Below are positions 28,251 through 38,819 of a DNA stretch of 64,000 bases, piece by piece. The notes below the pieces were generated by a model, which saw only the letters and a list, made by a program, of their open reading frames with translations, had not been told where the DNA came from and ran no database searches. The first letter of the stretch is position 1. Every line of letters begins with the position of its first letter. Made by a program: the position numbers and the translations under genes. Source of the DNA: Noviherbaspirillum aerium. GTDB taxonomy: Bacteria; Pseudomonadota; Gammaproteobacteria; Burkholderiales; Burkholderiaceae_D. The DNA lies in assembly GCF_008929045.1 (NCBI RefSeq), contig NZ_VFAH01000012.1:1-64000 (forward strand), written 5' to 3'.

Positions 28251-28670
28251 ATGTTTTCGCATGTTTTTGTCGGTGTGAATGACTTTGAACGGGCGCTTGC
28301 CTTTTACGATCCGCTCATGAAAGCTCTCGGCATGCGGCCTCGCTTTTGCGACCGCGAAAGGCCATGGGCAGGATGGCAGCCGGAAGCCGGGCCGCGTCCG
28401 CTTTTTCTGATCGGCAGACCGTATGACGAGCATCCCCACGAACCTGGAAACGGGCAGATGATCGCGTTTCTTGCGGAAAGCCGAAGTATCGTGGACCGTG
28501 CGCATGAACTTGCTCTGGCCAATGGCGGAGTCTCCGAAGGGCTGCCGGGGCTGAGGCCTGAGTATCACGAAAACTACTACGGGTCATACTTTCGCGACCC
28601 CGATGGCAACAAGCTTTGCGTGGCTTGCCACGCGCCCCAGGTGGAAGCCGATTCGGTTCAACACGGTTGA
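28251..28670 (+). CDS. VOC (glyoxalase/bleomycin-resistance fold) family protein
   Basis: This 139-residue protein has the vicinal-oxygen-chelate fold: MFSHVFVGVNDFERALAFYD at the N-terminus, GNGQMIAFLAESRSIVDRAH in the middle, and YYGSYFRDPDGNKLCVACH at the C-terminus, with likely metal ligands among His and Glu. It is a typical single-module glyoxalase-like protein whose substrate cannot be read from sequence. The ATG at 28251 has TGGAGG upstream; the frame extends further to 28209 without that signal. Confidence 0.85.
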   Translation: MFSHVFVGVNDFERALAFYDPLMKALGMRPRFCDRERPWAGWQPEAGPRPLFLIGRPYDEHPHEPGNGQMIAFLAESRSIVDRAHELALANGGVSEGLPGLRPEYHENYYGSYFRDPDGNKLCVACHAPQVEADSVQHG

Positions 28671-28734
28671 CCCGGTACCGCGGCAGGAGCGATGCGCATG
28701 CATGGGGGCACGGGTTTGCACACCTTGCTAACGC

Positions 28735-28766
28735 GTGACTGTGTGACTGTGTGACTGTGTGACTGT
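28735..28766. repeat. 8-bp tandem repeat, unit GTGACTGT, four perfect copies
   Basis: Four perfect units occupy the space between two convergent genes, ending just before the stop of the CHASE kinase. This is the longest perfect octamer array in the window. Confidence 0.95.
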
Positions 28767-28773
28767 CGCCAGT

Positions 28774-30975
28774 TCAGTGCGTGCTGTCGATCAGATTGAT
28801 CGGATAATCCTTCTCCACGAGTGGATCAAGCGGAATGTACACGGTCAGCGTCGTGCCTTCGCCGGGGCCGCTGGTAATGCGGAACTCGCCGTTGAGCGCA
28901 TGGATGCGTTCTTCCACGCCCACCAGCCCGAAGGAGTTCCCTTGCTTGCGGCGTTCGGGGGCGATGCCGATGCCGTCGTCGGTAATGCGCATGACCAGCC
29001 GCTTGTCTTCCCGATGCAGTTCAATGATCACGTGGCTTGCCTCGGCATGGCGGATCACATTGGTGAGCGATTCCTGCAGGATGCGAAACAGCGAAGTCGC
29101 GCGCGCATCGTCGAGCGTAAATTCGTTTTCATCCATCAGCAGCTCGCAGGTGATGCCGCTGCGGCGGCGGAATTCCGCCACCTGCCATTCGATGGCCGCC
29201 GTCAGGCCGAGATCGAGAACGGCCGGACGCAGATTGTTGATGATCGTGCGGACCGTCTTGACCGTGGCGTCGATGTGATTGAGCGCGCCGCGGACCTTCT
29301 CGTTGAGCCGGGGATGCGAATCGCCGGTGCGGGCGTCGAGCATCGATACATCGATGCGCAGCGCCAGCAGCGTCTGGCCGAGTTCGTCGTGGATTTCGCG
29401 GGCGATGCGCTTGCGCTCCTCCTCCTTGACGCGGTCCTGATACGCGGTCAGGTCGCGCAGCAGTTCCTGTGAGCGCTTGAGGGCTTCCACCGTATGCTTG
29501 CGGTCGGTGATATCCATGATCGTGCCGCACAGCAGTGACCGCCGGTCATCCCGGCCGAAGCGGGCGATGCTGTGCACCCAGCGCATCGATCCGTCGAGCC
29601 GCATGATCCTGTGTTCAGAATCGAATTCCTTGCCATGGCTGACCGCATGTTCAATACCCTGCCTGATGCGCTCCCTGTCGTCAGGGTGAATGCGGCGCAG
29701 GAAGTCTTCAAACCTGGGGCCCTCGCGGAAAAGGCTCACGCCGAAGATGCGATAGGTTTCCGCCGACCAGCCCATGCAGGCATTGCCCGGGTCGAGCGTC
29801 CAGCTGCCCAGCCTGGCCATCTGCTGGGCTTCGGCGAGGCTGGCTTCACTGGTGCGCAGGTCCTTGGTCATCTCGCGCGCCAGTTCCACCGCGCGCCGGC
29901 GCGCTGTCATCATGGAGTAGTAAATGGAAAACAGCAGGGTCGATGCCACCAGGCCGCCGACCAGTACGATCCAGGCCAGCGAAGTATCAAAGCCATTCAG
30001 CATCAGGGACCGCGCCGCCGTGATCTCCGCCTCCCAGACACGGGGGCCGACCGTCATCGACACGCGCTTGAGGAAAAGGTCGCCGGCTGAGGCGCGCATG
30101 CCGGATGCCTTGTCGTCACGGCGTTCGGCGCTGTCGAAAATCAGCTGCGGCGCCTGCGGTGCCGACGCGCCCGGGCGCTCGCTGGTGGTCCCGACATCGT
30201 ATAGACGGATGCGCATGGTATCGAGCATTTTCTTGTCGATCGCGCCGAGCATCAGCTTGTTGATGTCAAAGCCCGCGCCTACGGAGCCATAGTAGGCGGC
30301 CCGCCGCTCCGCCACATTCCTGGTAGGCATGCCGCGCCGGTACACTGGCATGCGCATCGCCAGGCCGACATGGCTGTGCGGCCCGGAAATGCGGATCAGC
30401 CTGCCGGAAGATATCAGCTGGCCTGAATCGCGGGAGGTAGCCAGAGCGCTCGCAGCCGCCGTATTGGCAGCCATGTCGACGCCGAAAGAGACCCTATTGC
30501 TCTCCATCGGTTCGATGTAGGTAAGAATGTTGTATTCGTCACGCTCGCCGGCAGGAGTGACTGCGAATTCAGGATATCCGGTGGGCGACACGCTGGTGTC
30601 GCGCCGAACGGCGGCCTCGAACCCATCCTTTTCGGAACGAAGCAGATAACGGCTGAAATTCAGATTGGTGATGCCCGGGAAGTTGCTATCGAGCTTGAGC
30701 TCCCGGATGTAGTCGCGGAATTGATCCCGGCCGATGTTATCGGCGGTATAGAACAGGGCGGTGGTTCCGCGCAAGACATCGATATAGGAACGTACCCGGT
30801 TCTGGATGGCGAGCTGGGTATTGTCCGCGAAATACTCGAACTGCGACTGCGCCTTGTCTTCGACGATCTGGGTAACCAGGATGTGAAGCAGCAGCGAACC
30901 GGTAACCCCAAGCCACCAGGCCGGCGAGGTCAGCAGGGAAATCAAAAAACGGCGTGAGATACGCATCTTGCCCAT
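28774..30975 (-). CDS. CHASE-PAS sensor kinase of the NarX/HisKA_3 type
   Basis: This protein of about 733 residues has a membrane segment (WWLGVTGSLLLHILVTQI), a CHASE periplasmic domain (VRSYIDVLRGTTALFYTAD; ITNLNFSRYLLRSEK), a second membrane segment (LAWIVLVGGLVASTLLFSIYY), a PAS domain with PAC (DDRERIRQGIEHAV) and a HisKA_3 core: RIAREIHDELGQTLLALRID. The ATPase part ends in DDGIGI and NSFGLVGVEERI. Kinases of this type normally pair with LuxR/NarL regulators, but none is adjacent. ATG 30975 is chosen over an upstream frame that lacks membrane-protein character. A promoter region is shared with the divergent YCAR-repeat gene. Confidence 0.88.
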   Translation of the reverse strand: MGKMRISRRFLISLLTSPAWWLGVTGSLLLHILVTQIVEDKAQSQFEYFADNTQLAIQNRVRSYIDVLRGTTALFYTADNIGRDQFRDYIRELKLDSNFPGITNLNFSRYLLRSEKDGFEAAVRRDTSVSPTGYPEFAVTPAGERDEYNILTYIEPMESNRVSFGVDMAANTAAASALATSRDSGQLISSGRLIRISGPHSHVGLAMRMPVYRRGMPTRNVAERRAAYYGSVGAGFDINKLMLGAIDKKMLDTMRIRLYDVGTTSERPGASAPQAPQLIFDSAERRDDKASGMRASAGDLFLKRVSMTVGPRVWEAEITAARSLMLNGFDTSLAWIVLVGGLVASTLLFSIYYSMMTARRRAVELAREMTKDLRTSEASLAEAQQMARLGSWTLDPGNACMGWSAETYRIFGVSLFREGPRFEDFLRRIHPDDRERIRQGIEHAVSHGKEFDSEHRIMRLDGSMRWVHSIARFGRDDRRSLLCGTIMDITDRKHTVEALKRSQELLRDLTAYQDRVKEEERKRIAREIHDELGQTLLALRIDVSMLDARTGDSHPRLNEKVRGALNHIDATVKTVRTIINNLRPAVLDLGLTAAIEWQVAEFRRRSGITCELLMDENEFTLDDARATSLFRILQESLTNVIRHAEASHVIIELHREDKRLVMRITDDGIGIAPERRKQGNSFGLVGVEERIHALNGEFRITSGPGEGTTLTVYIPLDPLVEKDYPINLIDSTH

Positions 30976-31071
30976 AAAAATTCGTTCATCTGCTTGTACT
31001 GCTTTGCATTCCTGCCGATCCCCGATTCGAATGCCCGCCTGCGCCCGGCACTGCACCTGTCCTTTTGCCAC

Positions 31072-31430
31072 TGCAATCTTTCAATACGCAGTGTACGGAC
31101 ATTCTTGTCCTGCCGCATCCATGAACCGCAGCAAAACCCGGACGGGACACATTCCGTTGGCATTCGGATAATGCCGGAAGCCTGTGTTTCCCCGATGCTT
31201 CGTCTTGCAAACCAGCCGCTGCACCGTTACTCCCCATAACCTAACAATATATTGTTCTACGGAAATATGGCGGGCGGAAAGTTTGAGTTGCGTCAATCCC
31301 CGTGCGCGTCTGGAAATCAGACGCAATGATATATTTTCCTTCTTGCAATTGCTCGCTTGTCAATATTTCACCATCCCGTTGCGGAAGACAGCGCCCGATC
31401 AATCTCCTTATCTCCTTGGAAGGCCGAAAA
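31072..31430. other. Divergent promoter region of CHASE kinase and YCAR-repeat gene
   Basis: No gene is supported here. The region becomes AT-rich around 31230-31375 and contains the perfect palindrome AACAATATATTGTT listed separately. A ribosome site GGAAGG lies just before the start at 31431. Confidence 0.45.
31243..31256. promoter_or_regulatory. Perfect 14-bp palindrome upstream of YCAR-repeat gene
   Basis: AACAATATATTGTT is perfectly self-complementary and lies about 175 bases before the repeat-protein gene in the divergent promoter region. It could be an operator. I do not recognise a matching regulator. Confidence 0.35.
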
Positions 31431-32207
31431 ATGAATCTGCAAACGACCGATCAAAAGACCGTGGAACAAATAATCGAGGCGGTGTTTGCCCTTGATCTCG
31501 ACCCGATCAAGTTCAAACTGATGGATGCCAAGGAAGGACACGGCTGGACGCGCGAGGAAGCCGACCGCCATGAACTCGAATACCGGCGTTTCCTCGCCCT
31601 CGTCGCCAAATATCCCGGGGAAGCCATTACGCCGGATACCAATGTCGACAAATTCTGGCACGGCCACATTCTGGACACCATGAAATACGCCGAGGACTGC
31701 GAGCAGGTTTTCGGCTATTTCCTTCATCATTTTCCGTACTTCGGCATGCGCGATGACGAGGATGCCGCCAACCTCGCCGAAGCCGCAGCCAAGACCCGCA
31801 GCCTGTACCAGCAGGAATTCGGCCATCTCGATGCTGTCGACGCAAGCTATTGCGCCCGGGTTGCGCAGCCCGCAAGCGCGTACTGCGCACGCGCCGCGCA
31901 TGGCTTGCCTGAAGCACATCAAGCAGCTGCGGCGAATGCCGCTTCTGCGAGCAATGCCTACTGTGCCCGCGTGGCGGTGCCCGAAGTTCATCGCGCATCC
32001 TATTGCGCCCGGGTGGCTGCTCCGCAGCAGTCTTACTGCGCCCGCGTCGCCAAGCCGGATTCAGCTTACTGCGCCCGCGTTGCTGCGCCGGCCGCAGCCG
32101 ATGCATCGTATTGCGCCCGCACCGCCGCGCCAACGGCAGCGCCGGCCTATCTGGCCAAGGTGATCGGCAAGGGCCGTCCGACGCTTGCATCCGGCGATAC
32201 CCTTTGA
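31431..32207 (+). CDS. GRDP-like domain protein with seven C-terminal YCAR repeats
   Basis: This 258-residue protein has two parts. Residues 1 to about 133 resemble bacterial members of the glycine-rich-domain-containing protein (GRDP/DUF1399-like) family, with WHGHILDTMKYAEDC (76-90) and FLHHFPYFGMR (97-107). From residue 138 it becomes an Ala/Pro-rich tail with the motif YCAR(V/A/T)A at 140, 151, 177, 191, 202, 213 and 227, plus a decayed YLAKV at 240. The codons of the repeats differ at synonymous sites, so the peptide motif appears selected. No signal peptide is seen. The start has GGAAGG upstream. The repeats could be multiple cores of a modified peptide, a metal or thiol scaffold, or a structural tail; no modifying enzyme lies next to it. 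Confidence 0.8.
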   Translation: MNLQTTDQKTVEQIIEAVFALDLDPIKFKLMDAKEGHGWTREEADRHELEYRRFLALVAKYPGEAITPDTNVDKFWHGHILDTMKYAEDCEQVFGYFLHHFPYFGMRDDEDAANLAEAAAKTRSLYQQEFGHLDAVDASYCARVAQPASAYCARAAHGLPEAHQAAAANAASASNAYCARVAVPEVHRASYCARVAAPQQSYCARVAKPDSAYCARVAAPAAADASYCARTAAPTAAPAYLAKVIGKGRPTLASGDTL

Positions 32208-32289
32208 TGCGCTGACGCGCTGGTGCCGTGCGGACGCGCCGGCCGGGAGGCATCGCTTCCGGTCGGTACGCCGCGCACCGCAAGGATTG

Positions 32290-32313
32290 CAAACACCCAA
32301 ACATCCAAACATC
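32290..32313. repeat. 8-bp tandem repeat, unit CAAACATC, three copies
   Basis: One variant (CAAACACC) and two perfect units lie between the convergent ends of the YCAR-repeat gene and the diguanylate cyclase gene. Confidence 0.85.
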
Positions 32314-32324
32314 CTGATCGCCGA

Positions 32325-33932
32325 TCAGGTCTCTTCCAGACGAAGAACGATACGATTGCGCCCCTGGTTCTTGGCCTCGTACAAGGCCAGGTCGGCGCGG
32401 CGGAGTGTCTCCGTCATGTCGGCTTCGCTTTCCCGGTACTGCGATACGCCGCCGCTGATGCTGACGGCAAGCGGACCGTCAACCGTATCGATCGTCAGTT
32501 CCGACACCGTCTTGCGCAAGCGCTCAGCCACCTGGACCGCCACTTCGGGAATGGTGTTAGGCAGCGCCATCACGAATTCCTCACCGCCGAAGCGGGCGAA
32601 GATATCGGCCTGGCGCAAGGAATCCCGGCAAGTCGAGGTGAGCATCAGCAGCACCTTGTCGCCGGTGGCATGGCCATGGGTGTCATTGATGCGCTTGAAG
32701 TGATCGACGTCGATGGTGATGACCGACAGCGGAAAATGGTGACGCCTGGCAGCGCTTACCATTCTCGGCATGGATTCGAAGAAGAAGCGGCGATTGTAGG
32801 CGCCGGTCAGCGGATCCGTGATGGCCGCAAGCCGCAATTCCTCGCTCAGTTGCTGCAGTTCGGCATGTTTCTCTTCAAGCGCGCGATGCGCCTCCTCGAG
32901 CGCCAGGCGGGAACGCTCGCGTTCCCGGATGCGATAACGCCACTGGGCCGCATACAGGAGGGAAATCGCAAGCAGCGCCAGGGTGCCGGCCGTCATGGCG
33001 GCGATACGGCGCGCGTGCAGTTCGGCGGCGTTCATCGGCACGAGAACGTGCACGGTCCATTGCGCGTTGTCGAGCATGTGCGACTTCTGATAATAAGACA
33101 CTTCCTCCACGCCGCGCCCCTTCCTCGGGACCTGGGTGATGCTCACCATGCGTCCATCCCCCGCTTCGCGCCCGGCGCTCCCTGCCACCGTCATCGGCAG
33201 CGGCGGCTTCAGCACGCCTTCATACTGCCGCGAGGCCGCCAGCCGCGAGCGGGCTTGCTCAGTGAGCGCATGGAGGGAGCGGTATTTCCAGTCGGCTTGC
33301 GAGCTGAGAAATATCACCCCGTTTTCATCGGTGACAAAGACCTCGACCTCGTCGGTGGCATCATGCCAGGCCTGGTCAAGTTCGCTCATGTCGATTTTCA
33401 CTACCGCCACGCCGGCCGGGACGGTGCCGGTGCGCACCGGTTCGGACAGGTAGTACCCCGGCATCAGGCTGGTGGTGCCCATGCCGTAGAAGCTGCCCCT
33501 GCCGCCCGCTATCGCTTCCTTGAAATAGGGACGGAACGCATAATTGTGGCCGATGAAGCTCTGCGGCTGATTCCAGTTGCTGGAGGCAATGACCAGTCCA
33601 TTGCGATCGAGCAGGTAGATCACGGCGGACTTCGCGTTTGCATTGAGCTGTTCCAGAAACTGGTTCGCCTGTTGCGTCCGTCCGGCTTCCTGCCGGGAGC
33701 GGAACAAGTCCACCACCTGCGGATGCGAGGCAATCATCCCCGGCAGATAGCTGTACTTTTCGGTCGGCGCGAACAGCGCCGTTCTGGCCGCCGCCAGGCG
33801 CATGTCCGCCCTTGATTTGATGTCGGCGGTCTCGTGGCGCAGGCTCCATGTGTAGCTCGCATAGGCAACCAGCGCGATGACAATCGCGCAGAATGCGGCA
33901 TTGCGCAAACGGACTGCAAAGTCCCGGTTCAT
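32325..33932 (-). CDS. Membrane diguanylate cyclase (Cache sensor plus GGDEF)
   Basis: This 535-residue protein makes c-di-GMP from GTP. It has a membrane segment near the N-terminus (AAFCAIVIALVAYASYTW), a Cache-type periplasmic domain with VIYLLDRNGLVIASSNW, a second membrane segment (AAMTAGTLALLAISLLYAAQW), a coiled coil (LEEAHRALEEKHAELQQLSEE) and a GGDEF domain with the active-site signature RFGGEEF. The metal-binding DVDHFKRIND stretch is intact, so catalysis is likely. There is no EAL domain. Confidence 0.9.
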   Translation of the reverse strand: MNRDFAVRLRNAAFCAIVIALVAYASYTWSLRHETADIKSRADMRLAAARTALFAPTEKYSYLPGMIASHPQVVDLFRSRQEAGRTQQANQFLEQLNANAKSAVIYLLDRNGLVIASSNWNQPQSFIGHNYAFRPYFKEAIAGGRGSFYGMGTTSLMPGYYLSEPVRTGTVPAGVAVVKIDMSELDQAWHDATDEVEVFVTDENGVIFLSSQADWKYRSLHALTEQARSRLAASRQYEGVLKPPLPMTVAGSAGREAGDGRMVSITQVPRKGRGVEEVSYYQKSHMLDNAQWTVHVLVPMNAAELHARRIAAMTAGTLALLAISLLYAAQWRYRIRERERSRLALEEAHRALEEKHAELQQLSEELRLAAITDPLTGAYNRRFFFESMPRMVSAARRHHFPLSVITIDVDHFKRINDTHGHATGDKVLLMLTSTCRDSLRQADIFARFGGEEFVMALPNTIPEVAVQVAERLRKTVSELTIDTVDGPLAVSISGGVSQYRESEADMTETLRRADLALYEAKNQGRNRIVLRLEET

Positions 33933-33978
33933 GGCGTCGGCGCCCTTGGCTTGTCGGCTTTCATTGGCGTGTGGCGGT

Positions 33979-33994
33979 GCGTTGATGCGTTGAT
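33979..33994. repeat. 8-bp tandem repeat, unit GCGTTGAT, two copies plus a variant
   Basis: Two perfect units are followed by GTGCGTTGG, a degraded third. They lie between the diguanylate cyclase start and the LysR gene stop. Confidence 0.6.
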
Positions 33995-34039
33995 GTGCGT
34001 TGGTACGATTGCGCGGTGACGCATTGGCGCGTCACGGCT

Positions 34040-34951
34040 TCAGGCGGCGCGCCTCCAGTATCCCGGCTGCGCATATACGGACCTGAGCATGTCGATGAAA
34101 AAGCGGATCTTGGCCGGCAGGTGCCGCTGCTGGGGATAGACCGCCATGATGTCGTAGTTGTCGAGTGCGTATTCGTCGAGTACGGTAATCAGTTGCCCCG
34201 AAGCCAGTTCCGACTGGATTTCCCAGGTGGAGCGCCACGCCAGCCCAAGGCTTTCGCAGGCCCAGCGGTGCAGCAGTTCGCCATCGTTGCAATCCAGGCT
34301 GCCGTTGACCTTGATTGTCACCGGTTTGCCGTTCTGCTGGAAATACCAGCCGCGCTGCTGTCCGCCCTGCAGGTTGAACGCCAGGCAATTGTGGTGTTCC
34401 AGGTCTTCCAGCGTGCGCGGAATGCCGTTGCGCTCGAAATATTCAGGCGTGCCGCAGACCACCCGCCGGTTGCTGGCCAGCTTCACCGCCACGAAATTCG
34501 GATCGATCGCGCCGCCGATGCGGATGCTCAGGTCATAGCCCTCGCGCACCAGGTCGACCACGCGGTCAGTCAGGTTGAAGGAGATCTGCACATCCGGATT
34601 GGCGGCAATGAAGGCCGGCGCATGCGGCGCCACATGCTTGCGGCCGTAAGCGGCCGGCGCCGACACCACCAGATGGCCGGTGGCCTTGTGGCGGCCTTCG
34701 GCAATGATCTTTTCCGCATGGTCGAGATCGCCCAGCAGCTTGCGGCAATGGTCGAGAAAGACCGTGCCTTCCTCGGTCAGGGTCAGATGGCGCGTGGTGC
34801 GGTGCATCAGCTTGACGCCGAGACGCTTCTCCAGCGCATCGATGCGGCGGCCCAGCATGACCGGCGTGATGTTCTGTTCCAGCGCGGCACGAGCCAGGCT
34901 GCCCTTTTCAATGACGTCGACGAAGGCTTCGATCTGCTTGAACTTGTCCAT
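34040..34951 (-). CDS. LysR-family regulator, divergent from gcl
   Basis: This 303-residue regulator has the LysR winged HTH (FVDVIEKGSLARAALEQNITP, then LGRRIDALEKRLGVKLMHR) and a substrate-binding domain with DLSIRIGGAIDPNF. It belongs to the large group of LysR proteins with the RTTRHLTLTEEG wing. It is divergent from the glyoxylate carboligase operon, with 185 bases between the starts, so it probably controls that operon. A hairpin GTGACGC/GCGTCAC (34016-34035) lies right after its stop. Confidence 0.88.
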   Translation of the reverse strand: MDKFKQIEAFVDVIEKGSLARAALEQNITPVMLGRRIDALEKRLGVKLMHRTTRHLTLTEEGTVFLDHCRKLLGDLDHAEKIIAEGRHKATGHLVVSAPAAYGRKHVAPHAPAFIAANPDVQISFNLTDRVVDLVREGYDLSIRIGGAIDPNFVAVKLASNRRVVCGTPEYFERNGIPRTLEDLEHHNCLAFNLQGGQQRGWYFQQNGKPVTIKVNGSLDCNDGELLHRWACESLGLAWRSTWEIQSELASGQLITVLDEYALDNYDIMAVYPQQRHLPAKIRFFIDMLRSVYAQPGYWRRAA

Positions 34952-35136
34952 GGCGGCAATAGGAAAGACGGTCTGAAGTCGCCTTGTAGTGGAAGGAGGA
35001 AATAACTGTAACTTGTAAAAGTCCTCATTATTCCATATCAGGAGTATCGAATAAAGCGATTATTTGTGTTCTTATCAAACAATATGTTCGCCTATAGACT
35101 CGGTCCATCGAATTTTGACTGTGTCCAGGAGGATGT

Positions 35137-36912
<1,776 letters not shown>

Positions 36913-36924
36913 GGAGGAGAGCAG

Positions 36925-37704
36925 ATGACGAAGTTAGCAGCGAACCTGACGATGCTCTTCAACGAGCATCCCTTCATGGAGCGTTTCGAAGCGGCGGCGC
37001 GCGCCGGCTTCCGCGGCGTGGAGTTCCTGTTCCCGTATGCCTTCCATGCGGACCAGATCGCCGACAAGCTCAATGCCTATCAGCTCGACCTGGTCCTGCA
37101 CAATCTGCCGGCGGGCAACTGGGAAGCTGGCGAGCGCGGCATCGCCTGCCATCCCGACCGTGTCAGTGAATTCCGGGAAGGCGTCGATGAAGCGATCCGC
37201 TATGCGAAGGTGCTCGGCACCAAGCAGCTCAATTGCCTGGTCGGCAAGCTGCCCCAGGGCGTGAGCCGCGAACAGGCGCGCGAGACGGTCGTGGGCAATC
37301 TGAAGTATGCGGCCGACATGCTCAAGGAGCACAAGCTGCATCTGCTGATCGAGCCGATCAACGACTTCGACATTCCCGGCTTCTTCCTGACGCGCACCCA
37401 GCAGGCGATCGACCTTATCCGCGATACCGGATCGGGCAACATCTACCTGCAGTACGACATCTATCACATGCAGCGCATGGAAGGCGAGATAGCCAACACC
37501 ATCAAGGCCAACCGCGACATCATCCGTCACATCCAGCTGGCGGACAATCCGGGGCGTTTCGAGCCGGGCACCGGCGAGATCAACTACCGCTACCTGTTCA
37601 GGATGCTGGACGAGATCGGGTATGAGGGATGGATCGGCTGTGAATACAAGCCGAGGGCGGGGACGGTCGAGGGACTGGGCTGGCGTCAGGAGCACGGGGT
37701 TTGA
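36925..37704 (+). CDS. hyi: Hydroxypyruvate isomerase
   Basis: This 259-residue TIM-barrel enzyme interconverts hydroxypyruvate and tartronate semialdehyde. It has the Hyi/xylose-isomerase-like features AANLTMLFNEHPFMERF at the N-terminus, LLIEPINDFDIPGFFL with the first metal Glu, YDIYHMQRMEG with Asp and His ligands, and GCEYKPRAGT with the C-terminal Glu. Only 12 bases separate it from gcl, with GGAGGAG as ribosome site, so it is in the same transcript. Confidence 0.95.
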   Translation: MTKLAANLTMLFNEHPFMERFEAAARAGFRGVEFLFPYAFHADQIADKLNAYQLDLVLHNLPAGNWEAGERGIACHPDRVSEFREGVDEAIRYAKVLGTKQLNCLVGKLPQGVSREQARETVVGNLKYAADMLKEHKLHLLIEPINDFDIPGFFLTRTQQAIDLIRDTGSGNIYLQYDIYHMQRMEGEIANTIKANRDIIRHIQLADNPGRFEPGTGEINYRYLFRMLDEIGYEGWIGCEYKPRAGTVEGLGWRQEHGV

Positions 37705-37760
37705 GGGGTGAGGGCGGTTGCCTAGACAGCAGCAGGACTTGCCATCACCCTCATCCCCGG

Positions 37761-37786
37761 CCCTTCTCCCGCCCGCGGGAGAAGGG
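37761..37786. repeat. REP-like hairpin CCCTTCTCCCGC / GCGGGAGAAGGG
   Basis: A perfect 12-bp inverted repeat with a 2-nt loop lies between hyi and glxR, preceded by CCCTCATCCCCGG. This family of CTCATCCCCGG-type intergenic hairpins is widespread in beta- and gammaproteobacterial genomes. It may tune transcript stability between the two genes. Confidence 0.6.
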
Positions 37787-37883
37787 AGCCAAAACCTGCA
37801 ACCGCTCCAGACAATCGGAGAACAAACCAATCGGGATCGGGCGCGATGCGCTTCGAATCTAAAACAAGACAATGGAGAACAAC

Positions 37884-38771
37884 ATGGCAAAAATCGGTTT
37901 CATCGGACTCGGCATCATGGGCGCGCCCATGGCAGGGCATCTGCAGGCGGGCGGCCACAAGCTCTACCTGCATGACCAGAAAAATCCCCCGTATCAGCTG
38001 ATCGAAGGCGGCGCCACCGTCTGCACGTCCGGGTCGGAAGTCGCCAAGCGCGCCGACATCATCATCGTCATGGTGCCGGACACGCCGCACGTCGAAGCCG
38101 TGCTGTTCGGCGAGAACGGCGTTGCCGCCGGCCTGGAAAAGGGCAAGATCGTGGTCGACATGAGCTCGATCTCGCCGATCGCCACCAAGCAGTTCGCCAG
38201 GCGCATCAATGAACTGGGATGCGAATATCTCGACGCACCCGTTTCCGGCGGCGAAGTCGGCGCCAAGGCGGCTTCCCTGACCATCATGGTGGGCGGTTCG
38301 GAGAGCGCGTTCAACGACGTCAAGCCGCTGTTCGAACTGATGGGCAAGAACATCACGCTGGTCGGCGGCAACGGCGACGGCCAGACCACCAAGGTGGCCA
38401 ACCAGATCATCGTCGCGCTCAATATCCAGGCCGTGGCCGAAGCCTTGCTGTTCGCCTCCAAGGCGGGCGCCGATCCGGCGCGCGTGCGGCAGGCGCTGAT
38501 GGGCGGGTTTGCGTCGTCGCGCATTCTTGAAGTGCACGGCGAGCGCATGGTCAAGCGCACCTTCAATCCCGGCTTCCGCATCGAACTGCATCAGAAGGAT
38601 TTGAACCTTGCGCTGCAGGGCGCCAAGGCGCTGGGCGTGTCGCTGCCCAATACCGCCGCCGCCCAGGAACTGATGAACGCCTGCGCCGCCAACGGCATGA
38701 GCGGCCTCGACCACTCGGCGCTGTGCCGCGCGATCGAGCTGATGTCGAACCATGAGATCGCCAAGGGCTGA
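37884..38771 (+). CDS. glxR: Tartronate semialdehyde reductase (2-hydroxy-3-oxopropionate reductase)
   Basis: This 295-residue enzyme of the beta-hydroxyacid dehydrogenase family reduces tartronate semialdehyde to glycerate. Visible motifs are the cofactor site IGFIGLGIMGAPMAGHL, the substrate-binding YLDAPVSGGEVGA, the catalytic Lys in GQTTKVANQIIVALN and HQKDLNLAL near the C-terminus. GGAG sits at the right distance before ATG 37884, so the in-frame ATG 12 bases upstream is not used. It follows hyi after a REP-like hairpin. Confidence 0.95.
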   Translation: MAKIGFIGLGIMGAPMAGHLQAGGHKLYLHDQKNPPYQLIEGGATVCTSGSEVAKRADIIIVMVPDTPHVEAVLFGENGVAAGLEKGKIVVDMSSISPIATKQFARRINELGCEYLDAPVSGGEVGAKAASLTIMVGGSESAFNDVKPLFELMGKNITLVGGNGDGQTTKVANQIIVALNIQAVAEALLFASKAGADPARVRQALMGGFASSRILEVHGERMVKRTFNPGFRIELHQKDLNLALQGAKALGVSLPNTAAAQELMNACAANGMSGLDHSALCRAIELMSNHEIAKG

Positions 38772-38819
38772 TTTGCGTACAATAAAGCTCGCCTTGTCCA
38801 TTTCCTGAAAGCAGCCAAC

